A program made the position numbers and the translations under genes. DNA of 8,690 bases from JBHIFB01 sp046760905 (GTDB taxonomy: Bacteria; Gemmatimonadota; CAZMKB01). The first letter of the stretch is position 1, and each line of letters opens with the position of its first letter. The stretch spans positions 1-8,690 of the forward strand of contig JBHIFB010000131.1 of assembly GCA_046760905.1 (NCBI GenBank). Direction: 5' to 3'. The notes beneath the pieces were generated by a model that searched no databases, was not told where the DNA came from, and saw nothing but the letters and a program-made list of their open reading frames with translations. This document shows positions 1-5,630 of the stretch, in pieces.

Positions 1-61
1 TCACTACTCGCTCAAGGGCTCCAGGTTCCAGAAAAACTGGGGAAACTCTACAATATATGTA
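1..61. other. Left edge, no supported gene
   Basis: A frame on the + strand is open from base 1 to TAA at 103-105, and one on the - strand is open from 60 to a stop near base 4. Either could be the tail of a neighbouring gene, but neither peptide is recognisable. A weak CCAG-AAAAA-CTGG hairpin at 28-40 lacks a T-run, so I do not call a terminator. Confidence 0.3.
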
Positions 62-90
62 TTGACAATTTATTCTTAAATTATCATTAT
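62..90 (+). promoter_or_regulatory. Sigma70-like promoter of the suf operon
   Basis: TTGACA at 62-67 matches the -35 consensus exactly. A 17-base spacer leads to CATTAT at 85-90, which matches four of six bases of TATAAT. This would place transcription start near base 97 and give a leader of about 33 bases before the regulator gene. The surroundings are strongly AT-rich. TATAGT at 94-99 is a better -10 by sequence but lies too far from TTGACA. The call is from motif reading only. Confidence 0.55.
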
Positions 91-107
91 TACTATAGTA
101 TTTAAGA
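74..107. promoter_or_regulatory. Nested inverted repeats, candidate Rrf2 operator
   Basis: TCTTAAAT at 74-81 and ATTTAAGA at 100-107 are perfect 8-base inverted arms separated by 18 bases. Inside them, TACTATAGTA at 91-100 is a perfect 10-base palindrome. The arms bracket the predicted -10 element, and the inner palindrome covers the predicted start site, which is where a repressor would block transcription. The next gene encodes an Rrf2-family DNA-binding protein, and that family commonly autoregulates. I infer this is its binding site, but the region is AT-rich, so some palindromy can arise by chance. Confidence 0.45.
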
Positions 108-113
108 TATAGT

Positions 114-122
114 GGAGGTGAT
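114..122 (+). promoter_or_regulatory. Strong ribosome binding site fixing the regulator start
   Basis: GGAGGTGAT is fully complementary to the anti-Shine-Dalgarno end of 16S rRNA. It overlaps in-frame GTG codons at 112 and 118, so these cannot be the start. The next in-frame start, ATG at 130, lies 11 bases after the GGAGG core. Confidence 0.75.
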
Positions 123-129
123 TAAGACC

Positions 130-531
130 ATGCTCAACTTATCAAAAGCAACAGATTACGCCCTTCTCTTTCTTACAAACCTGGCCCGGCAGCCCGATCG
201 GCACTGGAATGTACGGTCTGCATCCGAGAGGCTTCACATTTCACGTCGCTTCCTGGCAAACATAACTCACCAGCTGGCCCGAAACGGCATAATCGCAACC
301 AGTAAGGGTCCAAGGGGTGGGGTTACACTGCTTAAGAGTCCGGCCAAGCTCACCATAGGTGACGTCGTCGAGATCTTCGAGGGGCCGGTCAGCATGGTAG
401 ACTGCGTATATACAGACAAAACCTGCGAGCGAGGTGAGAAATGCATGATGTATGTCTTCTGGAAATCCATGAGTGAAGATATAAGAAAGACCATGCACAC
501 TACAACCCTTGCGGATTTAGGAGAGAATTGA
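130..531 (+). CDS. Rrf2-family Fe-S-sensing transcriptional regulator (IscR/SufR-like)
   Basis: This 133-residue winged-helix regulator probably controls the suf operon that it heads. The N-terminus (LSKATDYALLFLTNLA) is typical of Rrf2 proteins. A helix-turn-helix spans roughly residues 28-50. The wing motif with GPRGGV at 60-65 is the Rrf2 hallmark. Cysteines 92, 99 and 105 form a C-x6-C-x5-C cluster, matching the three Fe-S ligand cysteines of IscR, where the spacing is x5/x5. I see no obvious counterpart of the IscR histidine ligand just after the third cysteine. The ATG at 130 is chosen because a perfect ribosome binding site overlaps the upstream GTG codons. Its TGA overlaps the sufC ATG by one base, implying co-transcription and autoregulation. 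Family membership is clear. The cluster type and whether it represses or activates are inference, so no gene symbol is given. Confidence 0.9.
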   Translation: MLNLSKATDYALLFLTNLARQPDRHWNVRSASERLHISRRFLANITHQLARNGIIATSKGPRGGVTLLKSPAKLTIGDVVEIFEGPVSMVDCVYTDKTCERGEKCMMYVFWKSMSEDIRKTMHTTTLADLGEN

Positions 532-1280
532 TGAGCGAACTGCTTACGATAAGCGATCTTCATGTTGAAGTGGCCGGGAATCCAATCCTCGAAGGGGTTG
601 ACCTAACCGTGCCGAAGGGAGAGGTTCATGCCATCATGGGGCCAAACGGCTCGGGGAAGAGCACCCTCGCAAATGCTATAATGGGTCATCCTGAATACTC
701 GATAACCGGTGGTGACATCATCTTCGGGCAAAAGAGCATCCTCAAATTGCCGACGGATGAACGAGCACGTCTTGGTATTTTCCTCAGCTTCCAGTACCCG
801 GTGGCACTGCCCGGCGTATCTCTCCTTCAGTTAATAAAGAAATCAACTTCGCTCATATCCGGCTCCGATAGGTACAGGAATGCGAAGGCATTCACAAGCT
901 CTCTGCAAGGCCTCCGGGGCCTTGCCGGCATCCCACCGGAGATGCTCACGCGATCAGTGAATGACGGTTTTTCAGGAGGTGAGATGAAGAAGGCTGAGAT
1001 TCTCCAGATGGGGATGTTGGAATCAAGGCTGATCGTTCTGGATGAGATCGATTCCGGCCTGGATATAGATGCGCTCAAGGGAGTCGCAGAGGCGATAAAC
1101 TCGCTCAGGGATGGGGAAAGATCTTTTCTGATCATCACTCACTATCAGCGCATACTGTCCCACATATTCCCCGACCGGGTGCACGTCATACGGTCGGGGC
1201 GCATAGTACGCTCGGGTGATGCCAGCCTGGCGCTCGAGCTCGAGAAAGCAGGCTACGTTGACCTGGAGGCGGCATCATGA
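531..1280 (+). CDS. sufC: SufC, ABC-type ATPase of the SUF Fe-S assembly scaffold
   Basis: SufC is the cytosolic ATPase that dimerises within SufBC2D and drives conformational change during cluster assembly. It is not a transporter. The protein has 249 residues, against 248 in E. coli. Walker A is GPNGSGKST at 37-45, the Q-loop glutamine is Q88 in FLSFQYP, the signature FSGGE is at 147-151, Walker B is LIVLDE ending at D171-E172, and the H-loop histidine is H204 in IITHYQ. DEIDSGLD after Walker B and the FSGGEMKK signature are SufC-specific wording. ATG at 531 is preferred over an in-frame TTG at 528 because AGGAG at 519-523 is well spaced and the ATG shares a base with the upstream stop. Its stop overlaps the sufB start as ATGA. 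All catalytic elements are intact. Confidence 0.97.
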   Translation: MSELLTISDLHVEVAGNPILEGVDLTVPKGEVHAIMGPNGSGKSTLANAIMGHPEYSITGGDIIFGQKSILKLPTDERARLGIFLSFQYPVALPGVSLLQLIKKSTSLISGSDRYRNAKAFTSSLQGLRGLAGIPPEMLTRSVNDGFSGGEMKKAEILQMGMLESRLIVLDEIDSGLDIDALKGVAEAINSLRDGERSFLIITHYQRILSHIFPDRVHVIRSGRIVRSGDASLALELEKAGYVDLEAAS

Positions 1281-2677
1281 ACAGGAGCGAACCCATCATC
1301 CGCGACCAATACAGGTATGGCTTCCACGTACCAGAACGTTACGAATTCAAGGCAAGACCTGGATTATCGCCTCGGATCGTTGAGGAGATATCCTATATGA
1401 AGCGGGAGCCTGAGTGGATGCGCGAGTTCAGACTCAGGTCGCTGGAAATATTCAACTCGAAGCCCATGCCGAAATGGGGCGTTTCGCTGGATGGAATCGA
1501 TTTCGACTCAATATATTATTACATAAAACCGACCAAAAGGGCCCGGCACTCCTGGGACGAGGTTCCCTCGGAGATCAAGGATACATTCGAACGGCTCGGC
1601 ATACCAGAAGCCGAGAGGAAGTTCCTTGCCGGTGTCGGTGCCCAGTACGAGTCAGAAATGATATACCACAACCTCAAGGAGGAATGGGGGAAACTGGGCG
1701 TCGTTTTCCTGGACACCGATTCGGGTTTGAAAGAGTATCCGCAACTGTTCAAGCGGTATTTCGGCACGGTCATTCCTCCTGAGGATAACAAATTCGCCGC
1801 GCTTAACTCAGCCGTATGGAGCGGAGGTTCTTTCATATATGTTCCACCAGGTGTCACAGTCGAGATCCCGCTCCAGGCATATTTCAGGATAAATGCAGAG
1901 TCTGTCGGCCAGTTTGAGAGAACTCTCATCATAGGTGACGAAGGCTCCAAGGTTCACTATGTAGAAGGATGCACCGCCCCCGTTTACTCACGTGACTCCC
2001 TTCACTCGGCTGTAGTCGAGATCATTGTTAAGAATGGAGCCACAGTGCAGTACACGACGATACAGAACTGGTCGAACAACGTGTACAACCTCGTGACCAA
2101 GCGGGCCGTTGCAGAGGAAGATGCGTCTATGATATGGGTTGATGGAAATCTCGGAAGCAAAAAAACGATGAAGTATCCTTCCGTCTATCTGACCGGAAGA
2201 GGTGCTAAGGCTGATATACTCTCACTGGCAATGGCAAGCTCCCAGCAGCATCAGGACACGGGCGGCAAAGCAATACACGCGGCATCCGACACCACTTCGA
2301 CGATAACTTCGAAATCGGTGAGCTTAAAAGGCGGACGTACTTCCTATCGTGGACTTGTGAAGGTTCACAAAAATGCCCGGCGGTGCAAGTCAAACGTGAA
2401 ATGTGATGCCCTAATCCTTGATGGTCGTAGCACATCTGACACCTATCCTTACATGGAGATCGAGAACCGCACTTCAAGGATAGAGCACGAGGCTACGGTG
2501 AGCCGGGTCTCCGAAGAACAGCTCTACTACCTTGCGACTAGAGGAATCGATGAGGATGAGGCCCGCGCGATGATAGTTTCCGGTTTCATAGAATCGATTG
2601 TTAGGGAATTGCCAATGGAATACGCCATAGAGATGAACCGTCTCATTCAGCTGCAGATGGAGGGTTCGGTCGGATGA
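1277..2677 (+). CDS. sufB: SufB, Fe-S cluster scaffold subunit
   Basis: SufB is the core subunit of the SufBC2D scaffold, where the nascent cluster forms at the SufB-SufD interface. It has 466 residues, against 495 in E. coli. The N-terminal signature REPEWMREFRL is at 44-54. The beta-helix core carries EGCTAP at 230-235, whose C232 corresponds to the cysteine proposed to accept sulfur (E. coli C254). C376 in VKCDALI lies exactly 27 residues before E403-H404-E405, the same spacing as E. coli C405 and E432-H433-E434, so the assembly-site residues are conserved. C370 is an additional cysteine. The C-terminus (SEEQLYYL, MIVSGF, ending MEGSVG) is like the Bacillus-type protein. GGAGG at 1265-1269 is the ribosome binding site. 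The gene overlaps both sufC and sufD by four bases, which suggests translational coupling. Confidence 0.97.
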   Translation: MNRSEPIIRDQYRYGFHVPERYEFKARPGLSPRIVEEISYMKREPEWMREFRLRSLEIFNSKPMPKWGVSLDGIDFDSIYYYIKPTKRARHSWDEVPSEIKDTFERLGIPEAERKFLAGVGAQYESEMIYHNLKEEWGKLGVVFLDTDSGLKEYPQLFKRYFGTVIPPEDNKFAALNSAVWSGGSFIYVPPGVTVEIPLQAYFRINAESVGQFERTLIIGDEGSKVHYVEGCTAPVYSRDSLHSAVVEIIVKNGATVQYTTIQNWSNNVYNLVTKRAVAEEDASMIWVDGNLGSKKTMKYPSVYLTGRGAKADILSLAMASSQQHQDTGGKAIHAASDTTSTITSKSVSLKGGRTSYRGLVKVHKNARRCKSNVKCDALILDGRSTSDTYPYMEIENRTSRIEHEATVSRVSEEQLYYLATRGIDEDEARAMIVSGFIESIVRELPMEYAIEMNRLIQLQMEGSVG

Positions 2678-3717
2678 ACTATTCGCTTCCACTTCCAACC
2701 GACGAACTCTGGAGAAGAACTCGGCCGGAAACGTTCAGTTTCCCGCGTTTTCTTCCTTCCTCTTCCATCGGTGCTTTCCGGAAAATTAACGGATCTCGCG
2801 ACGGCGTGTACGTAATGACGATGCCAGAGGGAAGGGAGCGCTTCCCTGCCCTTTTTACGCATATCGGGAATCCTACACATGCAAACGACCTCTCGCGATA
2901 CGCAGAGGAGATCGCAGAGGATGGTTTCCTGGTATATGTTGATCCATCTGTCCGGGAAGCGGATCCTATCGAGATATCTCTCGAGCTGTCTGACCATCCG
3001 GATTGTGCTCTCGGAAACATTGTTGCCATTGCGCCTGGTGCGGATGTATCACTCACAGAATCGCTTAGTGACCCTGGTGGCAGTCAGGCTTTCATCTCGA
3101 CACGAATACTGGTGGGAAGCAGAGCAAGGCTCACCTACAGGAGGCTCTGGCGGTGGAAGCGAAACGTCTTCTCAGGCTGTCTAATTACACTCTCCCGTGA
3201 TGCTCACCTAAACCTCACGTCGTTGAATCGTGGTGAAAAGGTGAGCAAGATCGAACAGTCAGTGACTCTCTCCGGGAGAGGGGCTCACCTGGACGAACTC
3301 TTTGTCGACCTGGGGACCAACAGGTCGCATGTAGATCTAGCACTCGAGATTAATCACGGGGCGCCGGATACATATTCCAGAGCGGAAACCCGTGGAGTCG
3401 TTCGGGATAGAGCCTACAGCTTGCATCACGGCCTAATACGGATATTCCCCGAGGCCAAGCGTGCCGATAGCTATTTCAATTCAAAGCACTTGCTCCTTAC
3501 AGACAAAGGGCGTGCCGACAGTATACCCAAGCTCGAAATCTGCACTGACGAGGTTAAAGCCGGACACGGTCACACCTTGAGCGATGTTGACTCAGAAGCA
3601 ATTTATTATATTATGACAAGGGGTATTCCCCACAAGCAGGCGGTTGAAATGTATGTAGATGGTTTCCTCGCTCCGATGTATGAGCGCTTTCCGGATCTGT
3701 CGGATATGCTGGGGTGA
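2674..3717 (+). CDS. sufD: SufD, scaffold partner of SufB
   Basis: SufD is a SufB paralogue that pairs with it in SufBC2D and is linked to iron entry. The protein has 347 residues, well below 423 in E. coli. The N-terminal helical region is short: after PLPTDELWRRTRPETF (6-21) the sequence soon enters the beta-helix part. The C-terminal signature is clear: SKHLLLTDKGRADSIPKLEI at 270-289, then VKAGHGHT at 294-301 and YYIMTRGI at 311-318. H298 corresponds to E. coli H360, the residue that works with SufB C405. The neighbouring E. coli C358 is replaced by A296. C290 is not a usual ligand. Start and stop overlap or adjoin sufB and sufS. The position after sufB and the conserved histidine distinguish it from a second SufB. 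Confidence 0.95.
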   Translation: MNYSLPLPTDELWRRTRPETFSFPRFLPSSSIGAFRKINGSRDGVYVMTMPEGRERFPALFTHIGNPTHANDLSRYAEEIAEDGFLVYVDPSVREADPIEISLELSDHPDCALGNIVAIAPGADVSLTESLSDPGGSQAFISTRILVGSRARLTYRRLWRWKRNVFSGCLITLSRDAHLNLTSLNRGEKVSKIEQSVTLSGRGAHLDELFVDLGTNRSHVDLALEINHGAPDTYSRAETRGVVRDRAYSLHHGLIRIFPEAKRADSYFNSKHLLLTDKGRADSIPKLEICTDEVKAGHGHTLSDVDSEAIYYIMTRGIPHKQAVEMYVDGFLAPMYERFPDLSDMLG

Positions 3718-3721
3718 ATCC

Positions 3722-4921
3722 GTGCGCCGCGAAGACTTCCCCATATTCAAGGGCAGGAATCTGATATACCTCGACAGCGCTTCGTCCACGCAAAAGCCTG
3801 AGGCGGTGATCGATTCGATCTGCAGCTTTTGCTCGACCTCCTACTCGAACGTCCACCGCGGTGTTTACCCGCTCTCAGAAGCGGCAACCTCCTGCTATGA
3901 ATCAGCCCGCCAGGCAGTCTCCGATTTCATAGGCGCAGAACGGGAGGAGGTGATTTTCGTCAGCAGCACTACCGAGGCCATTAACCTAGTCGCATATTCC
4001 TGGGGGAGGAAGAATCTATCCCCAGATGAGACAGTACTCGGCACAATCATGGAACATCACTCGAACTTCGTACCGTGGCAGCAGATTGCAATGGAGAAAA
4101 ACGCTCGATTCAGGGTGGTCCGTATCGATGGGGAAGGGAAACTCGATCTGGACCACTTGGAAGAGGAGCTCAAAAAGGGCGTTAGACTCTTTGCCTGCAC
4201 GATGGTCTCCAACGTCCTGGGCACGGTGAACCCGATCAAAGAGATAACGGAACTCGCTCACCGATACGGGGCCATCACTGTCGTGGATGGAGCACAGGCG
4301 ATAGCTCATATGCCTGTGGACGTGAAGGATCTGGATGTGGATTTCTTCGCCTTCTCCGGTCACAAGATGTATGGTCCAACAGGCATCGGCGTGCTCTACG
4401 GCAGGAAGGATATTCTTGAGTCCCTGCCGCCATTTTTATACGGGGGAGAGATGATCAGTGAGGTCCATATTGATCATACACGATTCAGCGAAATTCCCTT
4501 TAAATTCGAGGCCGGGACGCCACCAATTACAGAAGCCATAGGGCTCGCCAGGGCAATAGAATATTTAATTGAAACAGGCTTTGAGTCGATCTCAGCCCAC
4601 GAGAGCAATCTCACCCATCACGCATTCAGGATGCTGAGGGCGATGCCTGGTGTTATTCTGTACGGACCTCAACCGGCAGAAAGAATCGGAGTCATCTCCT
4701 TCAATATAGACGGCGCTCACCCACATGACATAGCAGGACTCTTAGGCAGTAACGATATATGCATAAGGGCCGGCCACCATTGTGCTCAGCCTCTTCATGA
4801 GTTTCTCGGGATCCCGGCCTCAGCCCGAATCAGTTTCGGTCTGTACAATAGAATAGAAGATCTGGAGCTATTCAAGGAGAGGCTTGAGAATGTTGGCCAT
4901 ATATTGATGAGGACATCCTGA
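3722..4921 (+). CDS. sufS: SufS, group II cysteine desulfurase (SufU-dependent type)
   Basis: SufS is a PLP enzyme that converts L-cysteine to L-alanine, leaving persulfide sulfur on its active-site cysteine for SufU. It has 399 residues, against 406 in E. coli. K215 in FSGHKMYGP binds PLP. H112/H113 in EHHSN, D189 and Q192 in VDGAQA, and the catalytic C354 in RAGHHCAQPL are all present. H335 lies 19 residues before C354, as does B. subtilis H342 before C361; that histidine takes a zinc ligand from SufU during docking. GTG at 3722 is chosen as start because homology begins at RREDFPIF. In-frame ATGs at 3659 and 3680 would overlap sufD and add unrelated sequence. The ribosome binding site (GGGGTGA, 3711-3717) overlaps the sufD stop, so translation is probably coupled. 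The only gap inside the operon, four bases, precedes this gene. Confidence 0.96.
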   Translation: MRREDFPIFKGRNLIYLDSASSTQKPEAVIDSICSFCSTSYSNVHRGVYPLSEAATSCYESARQAVSDFIGAEREEVIFVSSTTEAINLVAYSWGRKNLSPDETVLGTIMEHHSNFVPWQQIAMEKNARFRVVRIDGEGKLDLDHLEEELKKGVRLFACTMVSNVLGTVNPIKEITELAHRYGAITVVDGAQAIAHMPVDVKDLDVDFFAFSGHKMYGPTGIGVLYGRKDILESLPPFLYGGEMISEVHIDHTRFSEIPFKFEAGTPPITEAIGLARAIEYLIETGFESISAHESNLTHHAFRMLRAMPGVILYGPQPAERIGVISFNIDGAHPHDIAGLLGSNDICIRAGHHCAQPLHEFLGIPASARISFGLYNRIEDLELFKERLENVGHILMRTS

Positions 4922-5316
4922 TGGAAACGATCTACCGTGAGTTCATCCTCGACCACTATCAACGACCTGCATATAAGGGAGAGCTCAATCAACACACAGT
5001 CAGAGAACATGATTCGAACCCACTGTGTGGAGACGATCTCACGATCGATATACTGATCGACTCGAATTTGTTTATAAGAGATTCTCGATTTCACGGTCAC
5101 GGGTGCACAATCTCACAAGCAGCCGCCGACATCCTTTGCGGGGTCATAATCGGCAATCACATCGACACCGTTATCGGCATGACCAGGGAGGACATGCTCG
5201 AGCTTCTGGGCATAGAGCTTGGCCCTGTCCGCATCAAATGCGCTCTTCTGGCCTACAAGATCGTAAAAACGGGATTGATCAAGTACAAAGGCGCTGTGCG
5301 AGGTGAGACGGAATGA
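4921..5316 (+). CDS. sufU: SufU, zinc-dependent sulfurtransferase (IscU-fold)
   Basis: In Gram-positive-type systems SufU accepts persulfide sulfur from SufS and passes it to the SufBCD scaffold. The protein has 131 residues. The opening IYREFILDHYQRP is typical of the family. The zinc ligand set is complete: C36 and D38 in LCGDDL, C62 in HGCTISQAA, and C107 in VRIKCALL (B. subtilis C41, D43, C66, C128). There are 44 residues between C62 and C107, close to the 42 of E. coli IscU and far from the 61 of B. subtilis SufU. The roughly 18-residue insertion usually used to tell SufU from IscU is therefore missing. The IscU motif LPPVK is also absent, and IK precedes C107 where IscU has a histidine. 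Position after a SufU-type SufS supports SufU. The ATG shares a base with the sufS stop; GAGGA at 4909-4913 is the likely ribosome binding site. Confidence 0.93.
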   Translation: METIYREFILDHYQRPAYKGELNQHTVREHDSNPLCGDDLTIDILIDSNLFIRDSRFHGHGCTISQAAADILCGVIIGNHIDTVIGMTREDMLELLGIELGPVRIKCALLAYKIVKTGLIKYKGAVRGETE

Positions 5317-5621
5317 GATACAGGGTGTGTGCGATCGGGGATATTGAGGAGAACGGGATTAAGCGCTTCATGATCGAGGGCGAATCCGTTCTTATCGCAC
5401 GTGTGAATGGTGAGTACTTCGCCATCTCCGATTCCTGTTCCCACAGCGGGGCCTCACTCTCTGGGGGGAAACTGGCCAATCACTGCATACAGTGCCCGGA
5501 TCACGGTTCGTGGTTCGACCTCAGGACCGGTGAGGCGCTTTCACTTCCTGCGGTGGCTCCCGTCGAGAAGTATGAGGTGCACATCGAAGAGGATGAAATT
5601 TACCTGGATCTGGACTTCTAA
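5313..5621 (+). CDS. Small Rieske [2Fe-2S] ferredoxin at the end of the suf operon
   Basis: This 102-residue soluble protein is a single Rieske domain with no signal peptide or membrane segment. C42-S-H44 and C61-P-D-H64, separated by 16 residues, are the canonical two-Cys, two-His ligands of a Rieske cluster; GSWFD follows. The extra cysteines of the bc1-type disulfide (C after CTHxG, and CPCHGS) are absent, so it resembles oxygenase-type or NirD-like ferredoxins. C58 sits three residues before the ligand C61. The four-base ATGA overlap with sufU and the GAGGTGA at 5300-5306 show it is translated as part of the operon. Rieske ferredoxins are also found inside actinobacterial suf operons. Its role there, whether electron donor or regulated client, is not settled, and I do not assign one. 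No oxygenase gene is nearby. Confidence 0.92.
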   Translation: MRYRVCAIGDIEENGIKRFMIEGESVLIARVNGEYFAISDSCSHSGASLSGGKLANHCIQCPDHGSWFDLRTGEALSLPAVAPVEKYEVHIEEDEIYLDLDF

Positions 5622-5630
5622 AGAGGAAAT
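5622..5630. other. Nine-base convergent junction between the Rieske gene and acnA
   Basis: Only nine bases separate the two stop codons, TAA ending at 5621 and the - strand TGA at 5633-5631. I see no GC-rich hairpin followed by a T-run on either strand near it, so there is no recognisable intrinsic terminator. Transcripts from either side probably run into the opposite gene or end by another mechanism. Confidence 0.7.

Noticed and set aside
28..40. Hairpin CCAG-AAAAA-CTGG as terminator of an upstream gene
   Set aside because: The stem has only four good pairs and no T-run follows on either strand.
112..129. GTG codons at 112 and 118 as start of the regulator
   Set aside because: They lie on the ribosome binding site itself; Rrf2 proteins typically begin a few residues before LSKATDYA, which fits ATG 130.
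2380..2470. Apparent loss of a SufB active-site cysteine at I395
   Set aside because: At first I aligned E. coli C405 with the VEC cysteine. Counting back 27 residues from the EHE motif shows that the true counterpart is C376, which is conserved.
3659..3721. Longer sufS reading frame starting at ATG 3659 or ATG 3680
   Set aside because: The extra residues are cysteine-rich and unlike any SufS N-terminus, overlap the end of sufD in another frame, and have no ribosome binding site. Homology begins just after GTG 3722.
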